Positions 46,349 to 58,907 of a stretch of 64,000 bases of DNA are shown piece after piece (the first letter of the stretch is position 1; every line of letters starts with the position of its first letter). Made by a program: the position numbers and the translations under genes. Under the pieces are notes generated by a model. It made no database searches. It saw only the letters and a list, made by a program, of their open reading frames with translations, and was not told the DNA's origin. This DNA comes from Allacma fusca (taxonomy: Eukaryota; Arthropoda; Collembola; Symphypleona; Sminthuridae). Where the stretch lies: NCBI GenBank assembly GCA_947179485.1, contig OX359245.1, positions 72,279,067 through 72,343,066 of the forward strand, in the 5' to 3' direction.

Positions 46349-46517
46349 CTTGAGTTTATACAGATACGTGACCTCATTTAATTTTCGGCTACTTGTTACT
46401 AATACGATGTCCTTCAAAAACAATAGGGTTCTTCCTTTGAGCATGATCTGTCCCGGTAAAAAATGTTTAGAGTGTAGTAGCAATGGTTCTGCAGATATTT
46501 CGCGGACAATACAGCCT
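46349..46517 (-). CDS. Exon resembling the PH domain of a RhoGEF
   Basis: On the minus strand, an excellent acceptor (TTTGCCTGTCTGTAG) opens 56 complete codons, closed exactly by AAG then GTAATA. The product has a pattern seen in PH domains that follow Dbl-homology domains: GQIMLKGRTLLFLKDIVLVT, then TYLYKLK (strand 1, strand 2 with LLFLKDI-LVT, strand 3). Upstream DH exons were not found on the minus strand to the right. One PH-like exon does not prove a RhoGEF. Alternatives are another PH-type protein or a gene fragment. Confidence 0.5.
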
Positions 46518-48672
46518 CTACAGACAGGCAAACTGCCAGACCTTTGCAATAGGGACTCTCGCTTCGCTTGGCCCCTAAAAGGATCTTAAATGTTGCAGAA
46601 TTGGAAACCCGTTCTGTTGAATATATAGGGAATTAGTATATTTTTCGGCCCTGCATGTACCGACTGCGTGAGAGCAAATAAATATGTAACTTAACACGCA
46701 TGTTTAGCATTTTTATTTTTTGGCAAAATTTGAAAATAAAGTTTTCTATATGGTTTAACATCTGAAAATTTATGTTGGACATCCTATCTCTCTTATCTTT
46801 TAAAAAAAATTAACGTAAATCCGGCCACCACCGGAAACAAGGGCGAGATGGCCCAAACCAAGTTTGCAATCATGCTATTATTGTGCTAAAAGGGATATTA
46901 TTATTGTGTCTCGCTGAAACATTGTGCCACGTACCTAATCTCCCACAAAATTTCATTCCAATCCCCAGTGGGCAAAGGTTACTAGTCAGTAAATTATCGT
47001 TTTACATGTGAAAACATGAGGGTTCCAATATAATTCTGCGTATTGTGGGAACGGCTCAAGAAAAATCAATTCAATGCGACAATAAACTTATTATGTGTGG
47101 CATTACGTATGTATGGCGTACTATTGCTGGTTTTGAGACTAAAATTGACTGATTTACTTATAAATTATTCCAAGGCTCACATTGCTTCGGTGGCTCCCTG
47201 TATATCAAAATCTGTGTCAGAAACCATAAAAGAGGTTCTGAACGGTTATGAATTATCAAAAAAGATGTAATCTCTACTAAACGATTTTGCGTTATCGGAA
47301 CTATTGCTGGCAGTGCTGACAAATTTTGAGGATTTGCCCAAACTGTCTGGTTGCACTAGAATTGTTCGTCTCTCCAAGAGGAAGGAAAAAACACTGCGGT
47401 ATACAAACTATAAATAATTAGTCCAAGCTTGTACAAATTGAGACAAGCTCCGGTATGTAGTTTCAATGTATTGCTTCGTATTCAATAGGGATATTTGCAT
47501 CTCAATACCACTAATTTCTTGACGCATACTAATTTTCAAAGGATTGCATAATTTATGAGATTTATGAGAAAGACCTAAAAGACGTGGTGCAATTTTGTAG
47601 AAATTTTTCGGGGGAACAAAGATTCTGAAATTGCCTGATCTTTTTCTTCAAGAATTTTCCCGATTGTTGAAGTTTTTTGCAAAAGTTAGATTTTTTAATT
47701 GGTTGACCATTTTAGCTGAGATTTTCAAATATGGGGACATGTGTAAAGAAAAACAACAAGGATTTAAAAAAAATGACGGGTTTGTGAACTTCCCTCATGG
47801 GACATGATTTGGCAGGGAAAATAAAAATTTATTTTGCAGGGTGATATACGAAAATCTGACCCTTGGCACATATATACTTCCCACTTTCTGTATGTATTTG
47901 CATGTGTTTGTATATGATCCCGTTTCATTTTCTTAGGTCAAACAAATGACTCGATCTTCTTCAAAAACAACTAGCACTGCACAGCCAGCTATTGCTGGCT
48001 CAGAATGGCAAATGTAAATAGGGAAGGCAGTAAATAGTTGCATGCAAAATAGCTAGCTGCGCACTGCCATGGTCGTGGATGAATCTATAGAGCGCGTAAA
48101 TTTGAATCTCAAATCCGTATTATATACACCAAGGCGAAGACGAAGACGGCCCACTATTTTAACTTAGTAGAGAGGATTGGCTTCTTACTAGGGTCTATCC
48201 GCTTCGCCCCTATAAAACTATGACTGTAGTGAACTTCAATTGTATTTATTAGATATTAAAATCAACTTTCTCAATCAATAATTAAGGCCACAGTATCCAA
48301 TAGTGTAAGGTTATAACTCGAAGTAAATTGAAATCTGTTACTCCCGTTTTCGATTGTAAATATTGTAAATAATTCTTAATCACCCTCGCCCACATATTTA
48401 GGTAGTGCGGCAGCAACTTCTTGCTGACGTCGTGAACCTGAAATTCTATTATAGCGATTGTCAGGATGTTGTGCTTCGTCCCATACTGACTTAGCACGTA
48501 GTGGTGATGACAGATGATATTTACTTTGAATTTTCTACGAGCCCGCAGTGCCTTGAAATGTTTTTGCAGATATTAAGAAAAAATTTAGTGAAACAAATAT
48601 TTTTAAAATGCCAGTAAACAATTTCACAGAAAGTTGATGATGCTAAATTCAATATTTTGATCAATATTTTAG
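46518..48672. other. no firmly supported gene
   Basis: A plus-strand frame at 47043-47270 continues after an in-frame TAA to 47427 with protein-like composition (for example ALSELLLAVLTNFEDLPKL). It could be a broken gene of unknown family. A degenerate CAGGGG-type element lies at about 47580-47865, its right end reading GAAAATCTGACCCTTG. Confidence 0.3.
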
Positions 48673-48813
48673 AATGTGAAGAGCCCTTCGTCAACAACTG
48701 GAAGACGACTACAACGACACTTTCATCCAAATGTCGGAATTTTTTAAGTCAACCAACACATCCCTTGGAAAAATAAATGAGAGACTCGATAATGTAGTTT
48801 TGAAGTTTTTAAT
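48673..48813 (+). pseudogene. Secreted coiled-coil family, decayed copy 2 (exon 2)
   Basis: TATTTTAG then GAATGTGAAGAGCCCTTCG matches exon 2 of copy 1 almost base for base. One base is missing about 20 bases in, and the donor is not conserved. No partner exons recognised. Confidence 0.7.
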
Positions 48814-49542
48814 TTTTTCAAAATAAGTAACGGCTCGGCATCCCCCCCCCTTGAATTCAAACCCTTGAATTTTCTAGTAAAACAATTCAGCACTTCCAAA
48901 TTTATAGGAAGGACTAGATCGTGCAGAAGTTAGTAATCCGTTGACTAGTTTACAATAAATTACAAAATACTGAAGAGTTGGTAATACGTTGTCCCCTCAT
49001 CCCATCTACACGGAGAATATTCTGATTGGATCATCTGTTCCAAAAAATCCGAGCCACTCTCTCAATCGTAGTGCATATTTTACATTTGTGAATATGTACG
49101 TGAGTTCATACTAATTTAACACTTGGAAAGTGGGGCTCTGACAATGACAAATATTAAGGTTCTTATAAACGAACTAACTCCTTAAAACAGCGTTGCCCAT
49201 TTAAAGAAAGTCATCTGAAAAGGTGTCAATCAAAGCGAGACTCTCATGTACTCGCGTGTATAACTTTGTAACATATCTCTTGACGCCCCGATTATTATAA
49301 CTGCTTCCAGTGGAATTCGGTCCGTTTAAAATAAATATCATCTTCAGCTTTTTTACCCTCTTCTTTACATGTAATGGTATAAATTGATGCACGGATGATA
49401 TTCTGTAGAACATCAAGTATGTACAGCTCTAATTTAGTTACAATCATGTGCTCTGCACTGCTTTCTTAGACTTCCGCAACGCAATAAAAAAGGTCAGAGG
49501 TTACAGATACTGTATTTAAATTACGTCTCGTTCAAATTCTAG

Positions 49543-49776
49543 GAAATTCATATTGATGGGATGTGTACACGGGCTGTCACTATCACGAAAATCCTGCCTA
49601 TACGTTCTTATCTAAAACTCGCAGGAGAAGTGACAATCGGAAGACAGATCATCTGCATGAAGAAAGTAGGTACAGATCTAATATATCTGGCTCATTTACA
49701 GTACTTCGATTTTGCATTCTCAGAAACTATGACGATTGCAGTGAGATCAAACAGGTCAAGTACTGCAGTTCCTTAG
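49543..49776 (+). CDS. Possible last exon of an unknown gene
   Basis: A pyrimidine-rich acceptor (CGTTCAAATTCTAG) opens 77 codons in phase 0, ending TAG. The start is EIHIDGMCTRAVTITKILP. No family recognised and no upstream exon identified. It could be chance. Confidence 0.25.
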   Translation, partial: EIHIDGMCTRAVTITKILPIRSYLKLAGEVTIGRQIICMKKVGTDLIYLAHLQYFDFAFSETMTIAVRSNRSSTAVP

Positions 49777-49932
49777 AATTTAGTGACGCTCATATTTAGT
49801 GGAATTGGAAATTGAATGTATGCGATCACACTATTCCACGCAAAGAATTACTTTAGTAACATAAATTATTGCAGGTCTGAAAGTTCTCTAGACTCAACAT
49901 CCAACTCACTTCTTCACTCTCATTCACAGTCG

Positions 49933-50004
49933 CGGTCTGAAAAGATCAAAAATTGTTTATCCTTAAGTTTCAGCATTTGAATATTCATCTAATTAATTAT
50001 TTCG
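49933..50004 (+). promoter_or_regulatory. Conserved upstream block of the intact secreted gene
   Basis: TCTGAAAAGATCAAAA followed by TGAATATTCATCTAATTAATT, ending about 70 bases before the ATG. The decayed copy at 42013 keeps both. Candidate core regulatory region. Confidence 0.45.
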
Positions 50005-50073
50005 GCTTTATTTAGATCCAGATTTTTATTCAGATTGGCTCAAAAATAAGTCTTTAACATAAATATTGCCAGT

Positions 50074-53000
50074 ATGAACCCATGCTTAGGGGATTTGTTC
50101 GTCGTTGGGCTTCTTTTTGCGGTAATTTCATACACCTGTGCAAATTCGGGAAATGGACCAACCGTTGAAGGTGAAACTAGAGACAGTCCTGAGGATTACG
50201 AAGGTAAGTTTACAATTAGTCAAAACTAAAGATATACTCAAATAAGGAGAGCGCAGCATTTTATTATAAAGATAATTATATATAATTGACGAAAATAAAT
50301 ATCTCCCACGTTTCTTCTATACGTGTTTACACAGGCTCAGGGTATACCCGTTGTATGTACATTCAAATATGATGATTTGGTAATAGATGTATTAAGATTT
50401 TGCATTATATAAGTTGCTTTGATGTATCTTTGAAGACAAATTTTTCTGCGGAAACGTTTTCGTATGCGCAGTCATAATGTGTAGATGATGACCTGAATTA
50501 GTGCATCGCATGGGTTCAAAACAGTCGAACCTGTACCTGAACCTGGACCCAAACTTTGGGTACCTCAAAAGCGTGAACCTGCACCTGAAAATGTACCCAT
50601 TTCACAGGTTCAAATTTTTCGATCCTGAACCTGACCCAATTGCGTTTTTGTAGTACCCGCACCTGATTAGTACCTGAACCCGAAAAAGTACCCAAAAGAC
50701 GACCTGAACCCGGGTATTTTTGGACCGGACCTGAATATGTTTGGGTACTTGAGAATCCAAATTTTTTTAAATTTTATCTTGTATTAAAAGTACAATTGGG
50801 TATTTGTAGTACAAAATATATTTAAAATGCATAAGAATGAAAGTTCACTGGTTCCTGGGACACCCTGCCATTGCTTTTGCGATGGAAATCATTTGGGAAG
50901 CTTGAATTCTCCGGCCTTTAACTTTCAATCAATGAACCCAAACATTTCAGGTCTTTTGCGATCAGGTTCAGGTATTTTATGTGTTGCACCTGGTCCTGAC
51001 AGGTAAAATCAAACCGGGTTTTTCTCTGTACCTGGTCCTGAACCTGAACCTGTACCCAATTTTAGGGGTATAAAATATTGTACCCAGAAAGGACCCAAAA
51101 TTATTGGGTCCAAAATAAATGAACCCATACTGAACCTGAACCTGGACCTGAACCCAAATACCCGGGTGCGACCTGAACCTATGCGATGCACTAACCTGAA
51201 TCCTTAGCAACAATTTAGCTCACAACAGGGAATGAATCATAAAAAAATACTGCAGATTTCCCCATGTTATTAGGAAATTTAGTTGCAGATTTTGTAAAAC
51301 TTATTTCTTTGACCTCTGCTAATATTTGAGATCACAGGGGTCAGTAGCCTGAAGCAAGGTCGGTTTTCGCATGATTCTGATTTCTTAGCGATTTTTCGTA
51401 TACAAAATCGCTTTAGGAAAATCGCCTGACACTTATCTGTAGAAACGTTTTAAGGGCTTTTCGGGAGAGATTTGGAAGGTCCTGAGAATTGTGGAAGTGA
51501 CCAGACAAACACTAAACAAGGTTGGATAAATTAAACTTGAGAAGAGCATTTCGAACTAATGCCAAGGAGGGGAAATTTGTTTTCATTTATTCAGGAAACT
51601 CCCGTCATTGTTAAAAAACTTCTACTCTCTGGGGTTTCCTACAAATTACATTGGGATTTTTTTTTGTTTAAAATTAGCCTACTGAACCTAGAATTTAGCT
51701 AGAACATCCACGAATGTGAGTATTTTTTCCGGATTTTGAATGTGAAGAAATACGTTAAATTATTTACTACGTTAGTTTGTTGCTGTCGTAATTTGTCATG
51801 ATATAATTATATAAGCGGTTACTGTAAACAAATCAGCACAATGAATTGTTACACAAACATATTGAATTGAAGTATTTTTATCACCACCCAGTCATTCATG
51901 ATGATCTGACAACAGCAAAATCTCCTCCGCCACTGCATTTTATTCCATTGCTCTTGAATTGATAAACTTTAAAGCTTAATTTCTGTAACCCTTTCCTCGA
52001 CACCCTTCGATTATGTTCACAACTCTCAACGTAAAAATCTTTTTCATAAAACTCACAAACCATTGTTTAGCTGTTTTCCGAAAGAATGTTTATGTAGATA
52101 TATTTATGTTAGTTCCTGCATTTAGTTTCAAAATACAGTGAATTTCCTTTGTAGTGGTTTCCTCTTCGACATCATTCCCTTTATATTGACATGCTTAAAT
52201 TTTCCCTGGGATTACATCAACATTACATTTTAGTAACATATTGTGGCATCCCCATATATTGACAAGTATTTTATCATCCTTGGAAACCACTTTATAGGAA
52301 ATTCACTGTATTACTCCGTATTATATGCGCATAGCTGTATCCGTGTACCACTAACTTCGTGACGCCTAATTACTTGTTTCCAAAAAAGTTGTTGGTACAA
52401 AAATCATTTATGTTTACAAGAGTTGTGTGTAAATGTCGTTTCCTTATTTGAACTTTTTCTCCTAAAGCTTTCGGCAGTTTTGGTTTTACTAACTTTCCCA
52501 TTGACTTCTGAGCTTCAATTTGTTGCTTTGATTATTTTTTTCAATTTACCAAATGTTGCTAAGAAAATTGCCACGAATTAGTATAAAATTGTTTAATTGA
52601 TTGATTAATGTTTCAGAAACTGAGGATCCGTTTGTCACACAACTACAAGATAATTACCGCCACGGCTTCGTCCAAATCCTGGATTTTTTTAAGTCAACCA
52701 ATTTAGCACTTTCAAAAATTAACGAAAAAATCGATCTTATGGAAGTATGTATTGCATTGGGTAGTTTAAAATGTCCAATTATTTTAGAGTAGTTCATACA
52801 AAATTTCCTTTGGTCCATCTATACGCCGAATATCGTAGTTGGGAATGTTTTACGTAAATTCCATATCGCTCATTGCACTTGAATAATATGAGAACACGCA
52901 ACTATTTTATGATTTGCTTTTACCACTCTAGGATTTTAAAAATTAATTATAACTTGATCATTCAAGTCCTGGTCAGGAAATGTATAAACTTGACCATGTT

Positions 53001-56000
53001 ACTTGAAGTCAAGTAAGCGTCATGGTCAGGCTGGAGAGTATTACTTGAGTACCAAGTATTGTTAATGGTCAAATCTCATATCTGCAATGTAAAAACTTGA
53101 CCGTGAACCATGAGTGTTTCAAAATGAAGTTGCGCATGTCAGCAACATGACACAAAACCTTTTAAAATAACATTAGCTACTTCTTATTGTTTTATTTTTC
53201 AACACGTTTCAGCTCCTGTTCGGTATGTAAATTAAATTTGTTACCGGTTGTAACAGCTTGCGTTAATATTATTTTCTTCAATGAGCATGTTTGTTTGATG
53301 AATCTTTTTTAAATAAAATTTGGTTGCATTTTTAGTTTGTTAATAATTATCTTAAACACTATCTATTACAAATTGAAGAACACGTGAAAACTAAAGATAT
53401 TGAGATAGTTTAGTTGTTTTATAAGTTGCACGTATATAATTATATACAAGCAAAGGTTCGGTTCAAGTCATGGTCAAGTCACTGTCAAGGCATGGTCAAG
53501 TCAAGTGTAGTTTTGGTTGTACATGATCATGTTCAATTGACGCAAGAAGTATATACTTGATTACTTCACCATGAAATTTCATGTAATTACCTGAACATGA
53601 ATCGTCATGGTTCAAGATCGTGTAAAAAAACTTTCGACTTTCATGGTCAAGTCAAATTCATGCTCAAGACTGGAATTTACTTGAATTGAGCGCAGCACTG
53701 ACAGCAAGAAATTCATGACAAGCTAAAAACATATTGGAAAACTTGGTTTTAGTGCAAAAAGCATTTCAGGAACAAAACTAGTTTGCTCTATCCTTAAAAT
53801 ATGACTACGAAGTTGTCTGTATTTTGAATTGAAGTGTTTTCGTATTGCTCAAAATGGAACAAAATGTTAACAAATAAACCAGCATATTTTCTTACACAAT
53901 TTTTATTTTGACTTGGTTTTGAGGAATGCATTTCTTACCATGTGATTTTGACAAAGCAGACCGCTTATTTTTTCCTGAAATTGAGGAAATAATTCCAAGA
54001 GTGAATGGGATCTAGATGTCCATCCAGGTTTCATAGTCAAAATAGCAATTAGTTACTTTCTTACGGTCAGACATTGGGAATATGAAATATCAATATAAAT
54101 TTCGTAACTGCAGAAGTGATATGCTAGAATTGTACCTTTGCAGCGAATGGAAATTCCTTTAGTGGAGATATTGCACGCATCATTTTCGTCGTTAAAGAGG
54201 CGAAATGGTCGAAGTGCTGTACAAAAGCATGCTTGTGGAGATTATGTTATCTCTTTAGCAATGATAGGAGCCATAATATAATAAAAAATATAGTTTGCTA
54301 CAATAAATTCAAGAAAAATTAAATAAATTAGAAAGTGTTAATGTCACAGTAAAAATTATAATTTTAATCCACCCATGGTTGTAGACTGTACAATCACAAG
54401 AAGATTGTGTGTCCACAATAAGCAATTCAAGAAAGAATAAGTAAAAGGAAAAGTTGTAATGAAGTATTGTTAATTAAATTGAATTTTCAATTACTTGTAG
54501 ATTTCCAGAAGTGAGCGAGATACCAATGTTCAGGCGAAGGTTTCGCAAATTGAAAAAATACTTGCAACCTTGGAAATAAATATCGCAAATATTACAACAG
54601 ATCTGACCAGTCTGAAAGGAAGAACAACAACGGTTGAGGCAAGCACTAGCTTAATTATTATTGACATATCAACCTTGCAAATTCAAAGAGTGGATTTAAT
54701 TTTTGAAAAAAACCTCTTAAAATTAATTCCTTAACAAATGCTTCTGTTGTCCTAAACTATTGTGTCCCGTAAAAGGGAAGGATGCATCAGTTATAAGTTA
54801 TAACTAAAGAGAATAAACTGTTATAACTTATAACAGTACATTCTCTACACAGTGGTTCTCTCTAAGATGGTTTTCTCTTTCAAGCGTCTCTGCCCAATCC
54901 TCAGCAGGAGTTTTCTTTGTGTACCGTATATTTAATATTGGTCCCCACATAATGATTTACTTTATATAGTCACGAAAATAGACGCAAGATTGATAGTCAT
55001 GAAACCCATGAAGCAATTTATCTTGTAATAAGCTTTTACAAGTGTCATTATTCTTAGCCATCGTGCTCTGCTTTAAACCCTTTGATGGAACACCACGGAC
55101 AATCTTGCAAGCTTACCAGTAAACCCCGATGCTTGACATTTATTCTTGTGGACCACAAAGTGGACGATTCCACCAACTACTTGATTCCTGGGGTTTTTAC
55201 CACAATTGAATAAAGGCTTCTATTTTAAGCGTTGGACAAAATTATAGGCAAAATATGGTTCACTGGTTTTCGTAGGAAATGCACGCCTGCGTACACGCGG
55301 TCATGTAATTATATGAGCGTAGGCAACACGAGAACACACTTCCTGTATGAAGGAAAATATGTGCATACGCAACATAGAAAATATTATGCCGGGTGCTGGC
55401 GTCTAACGTAAAATAAGTTTGAATTAGTGGGCAAACTGTTTCAGTTCGTTTTAAAACATTTGTTACGTTTAAGTTTGGACGCTGAAATGAGCCGATTTCA
55501 TAATTTCGTTTCAGTTCACAAAAAGTGTTTCAGTTCGTTTCAGTTTGCTCTATTAACTGAAACGAAACGCAAAGCAATCGTTTTAGGATCGAAAAAAATT
55601 TAAAATGATTGATATTAAACACTTCATGGCCCGCCATTCACATTCTAAATGTAAATCTAAAGCTTTTGCAAATGGAAGGAAAACTTAGAACCTTGGAAAC
55701 AAATATCACAACACTTGCAACAGATCAGACCAGTTTGATTGGAACAACAGCAACAACAATTGAGGCAAGCGCTCACATAGTTACTATTGGAATATCAAGC
55801 TTACAAATTATAAATGGGAATTTGATTTTTGTAAAAATTCAAAGTAATTCCTAAACAAAAGCTTTTGTTGCACTAAATTCTTGTGTCTCGCAATGGGAAC
55901 AATGGATCAATTATTGCTGTACACTCTCTACGCTCTTTACTAAAATACTTACCAGGATTTTTCTTTCCATAACGTATATTGAATAGTGACCCTACATGTA

Positions 56001-57904
56001 ATTACTGACTTTTTATAGTCGCGAAAATAGATCCAAGAGTGATGATCGTTTTTTTCCACAAAGTGAACGACTCTATCGCCTACTTGATTCCTACTGTTTT
56101 TATTACAATTGAATAAAGGGTTCTACATATGTCAAACGTTGGGCAAAAGTATAGGCCAAATTTGGGTGCACTAGCTTCTGAAAGAATTTTGCTTTTAAAA
56201 TAGAAAAGGTACGCCTGATACACGTGATTATACAGGCATACACGTATAGGCGGTTCTAGAACACGTTAGAATGGATGAGTAACGTCAATTTTGTAGAAGT
56301 AATTATTCAAAATCAGTTTGTTTAAAGATATGACTACATACGATAGTAACTACAGGTGACAATTGCGATTGTTTGCCGAGTAGTTGCAGCATAAGAGATC
56401 TTAGCCTGAATTTTATCTTAGCAAATGTTATATGTCTACAATAAATTGGCTGAAATAAAAACGGTAAAATACCACTATGAGCCTTAATAAAAAACGGTAA
56501 AATATCACTATGAGCCTTAATAAAAACAGAATTTATTTCTACAGCCCAGGGAAGGGTCTCACGTACGAAAGGGACCCTATATAGTCATAGGCGGAAATGT
56601 AGGCGGAGGGTAATGACTTCTTGTAGGCAAGGATATAGGCCCTAGCAATTACACAAATAGGCGAAAAGGAAGACCCGCCCTTAATGTATAGATAGAATGT
56701 AGGATAGGGGAATTATTTTATAAAATTCAGTCCAGCTTATAAAATAGACAAATCAGTCCATTAATTGAAATCCATGTTTCTGCCAAAAGTGAACCTAAAG
56801 TAGCTGATTTTAAAATTGAAATCCTTTTTCAATCTTATTTTAAACAGCCTTGTCAAAAATTTTAAGTTTCTAAAGTTTGAAATAAAAAACTTAAGCAAAC
56901 TTTAATTTAACGTTAGTGAAAGATTAATTAATTGGTAATCAACTACATATTTAACAAATGTTTGTCACCTACTATTCACTCCAAACTGTTTGGGCTTTAC
57001 AGAGGAGTATCCCCAATGTATGTCCCACCTATTACAAATTGGGTCTTCACCGATCAAATGAGAGCAATGATTGCAAAGTGTCTCTCCATCATCAAACTAA
57101 AAGCCAACGACAGAGATGATGATTGTTACAAAGGAACTTTCAAAAGGGAGTTGGAAATATGTTTTACAAGAATTTTATTAGGGTGTCTAAATTCATCCAG
57201 TATAAATAACTTCTGGAAAAAGTAACGGCATTAACTGCAGAAAGAGTGACCGCACAGAAGTTCTGGTCCCCGTCGAAAAATATCTTTTTGATTACGTGTT
57301 TTAAAATTTTGTTCCATGTATTATTATAACAATCGGCTGCAAAAACTTAACAATTTTAGATTTAGATTTTAGTTGAAAAGTAATTACAAGAAAATAGGCC
57401 GTCAAATTGGGAAAACTTTCACTTTATTGCAAAACGTTGTTGATTAGTATTTTGCATTAATCTGCTTAAAGGTTCCCAGAAAAGAGCATCACGCAGAATT
57501 CTAACGCAATTTTCAGGTAAACGTCAGGTGAACATATCTATTTTTATCTTTTTTCCAGTCGGATAATGTGAAGATAAAAAGGTATGTAACAAATCTTGCA
57601 ACCCCAGAATCATTTCTTAAAATGTTACCTCTACCGGCGAACGGAAATTCTTTTGGTGGATCCACATTTGAACGGATTGCAGCTGCACTTCCAACGCATT
57701 CAATGGCTGTTAAATTTGGTAAATTAAATTTCATTTTGTCTCTCACTTAAAGTCACTGGCACTTGAAGTTAGGTGTCTGTTCATCGCTACTTTTAAAGTC
57801 GATTCTAAAATTGTCCTTATTAAACTTCCTCAATTTTAGTCAAAACTGATACACAATGCGCTTTAATGTTTTTACATCGTCGTGAAACAACCGCTTGCTC
57901 ATGA
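50074..57904 (+). CDS. Secreted helical/coiled-coil protein, five exons
   Basis: Exons 50074-50203, 52617-52744, 54501-54638, 57559-57718, 57840-57904. Phases fit throughout (1, 0, 0, 1) and give 206 aa. Residues 1-23 are a signal peptide (hydrophobic FVVGLLFAVISYTC), then an acidic linker. Exon 2 is an amphipathic segment (EDPFVTQLQDNYRHGFVQIL, then STNLALSKINEKID). Exon 3 is a heptad-like coiled coil with N-x-T glycosylation sites. Exon 4 holds SFGGSTFERIAAALP, and the last exon ends Cys-Ser-stop. Exon 3 ends with a GC donor (GAG then GCAAGC). A second exon-3-like cassette lies at 55663-55764. Product probably exported. I do not recognise the family. Exon 5 is the least certain. Confidence 0.65.
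50491..51201. mobile_element. hAT-like element filled with CCTGAACC motifs
   Basis: 695-bp element (50499-51193) with ends TAGTGCATCGCATGGGTTC and GAACCTATGCGATGCACTA and a perfect 8-bp duplication ACCTGAAT. Both flanks are arrays of CCTGAACCTG / GGACCTGAACC. Lies in intron 1 of the secreted gene. Non-coding. Confidence 0.93.
52945..53700. mobile_element. CATGGTCAAGTC-type element, left end unclear
   Basis: Filled with CATGGTCAAGTCA / TTGACCATGA motifs. The right end GCGCAGCACTG matches that of the element at 60116-62032. Left inverted end and target duplication not recognised. Sits in intron 2 of the secreted gene. Confidence 0.6.
54790..54834. repeat. Perfect 15-bp inverted repeat
   Basis: GTTATAAGTTATAAC and GTTATAACTTATAAC separated by 15 bases. 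Confidence 0.7.
55425..55636. mobile_element. TTCAGTTCGTTTC-type element (ends tentative)
   Basis: Starts TAGTGGGCAAACTG and is dense in TTTCAGTTCGTTT / AACTGAAACG. GCCCGCCA at 55629-55636 may be the other end. It lies directly before the duplicate exon 3 cassette. Confidence 0.45.
55663..55764 (+). CDS. Duplicate exon 3 cassette of the secreted gene
   Basis: 34 codons in phase 0 from a weak AAATCTAAAG acceptor to the same GAG/GCAAGC donor as exon 3, with the same spacing of hydrophobic residues (LRTLETNITTLATDQTSL). It may be an alternative or additional coiled-coil exon. Its 5' part is shorter than that of 54501-54638, and a repeat lies directly upstream, so it may also be dead. Confidence 0.45.
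55765..57558 (+). other. intron of the secreted gene; one unidentified ORF
   Basis: A 36-bp tandem duplication lies at about 56457-56528 (AAAACGGTAAAATATCACTA type). A frame of 98 codons at 56932-57225 has no ATG and no recognisable family. Confidence 0.35.
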
Positions 57905-58495
57905 ATTAAAATTGCCATCTTTTTGTCTGTATGCTTATGCTTAACTGCAAGATTAGTTCCAGTTTACGAAAATTGCTGCTTACATTTTGGTGACCAATGT
58001 GAAGAATTCAATTTCGGAAGAATAGCTAAAAAAACAATCGGCGTAGGAGAGTTGGAATTTAATTACGTAAAATGTGACTGTTACAGAATATTCTCAGTAA
58101 TTAATTTAACACTGATTATCACAATATTACGAATTGGGGAAAGCAGATGTAAGTTCCATGCACATATTTTGCATAAACAATTATTTGTAAGTGTGAAATG
58201 CAAAAATAACAATTTGCTTCCCTGGTAGTAGTCTTTACTTCCCAATTGAGTTTCTTTACCATTTTTTAGAAAATATGTAGTGATTAGTCAACCTATCAAA
58301 TACGGAAGAGGCTGAGAGGAAGTAGAGCAATTTGGGATTTTTTTCGAATAAATAAAATTTGACAATTTTGGATATTCAAATCAAACTATAATTAATTAAA
58401 AGCTATTGCTTTAAAATTAAACGTGGATAAGGTTAAAATCTTCCAATAGTAATTCAATGCATTGTGTTTCACATTTTCCTTTACCTTTAAAATAT
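57905..58495 (+). other. 3' flank of the secreted gene
   Basis: A frame at 57923-58228 contains a Cys-rich stretch (ENCCLHFGDQCEEF) after an acceptor-like CTGCAAG and could be an alternative last exon. AATAAA occurs near 58348. Confidence 0.3.
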
Positions 58496-58907
58496 CAGGC
58501 TTTTCGGGTAGGGTGGCGTCAGCTACCCCCGTCAAAGTAGGATGAATTTCGAGTTTTTTTTCGAAATTTTATATTCTTTTTCGAAAAACCTATGGGGCCA
58601 ATTTCAACCACATAGACAGTAACTATTTACATACGCAATATTCACAAAAATTGCATTGAAATACATTTAGTAGTTTTGGAGATAACTATCATTTGACTTA
58701 AAGTCCAAAACTTTAGGAATTTTTGTCTAAAAAACTATCCGGCCGATTTCAACCAAATACAAACTCAGCCTTAATTTTGAAACAAGTAATGTCCATAAAA
58801 TATTTCATTGAAATCGGTTCCGTAGTTTTTAATTAATCGTGAGGAAGGACACACCGACGTACGGACAAGACTATTTTACTAGGGGGCTGACTCCACCCTA
58901 AAACCTG
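58496..58907. mobile_element. Element with GGGTGG/CCACCC inverted ends
   Basis: CAGGCTTTTCGGGTAGGGTGG near the left end pairs imperfectly with TCCACCCTAAAACCTG at the right. The interior has repeated ATTTCAACCAAATAC / AAATCGG stretches and CACACCGACGTACGG. No clear target duplication. Family uncertain. Confidence 0.45.

Noticed and set aside
46350-46589. Plus-strand Cys-containing frame (MICPGKKCLEC)
   Set aside because: It overlaps the minus-strand PH-like exon, which has much better splice sites and an exact codon count.
48282-49416. Minus-strand frames as further RhoGEF or secreted-family exons
   Set aside because: Only two to five residues look similar and splice sites are poor.
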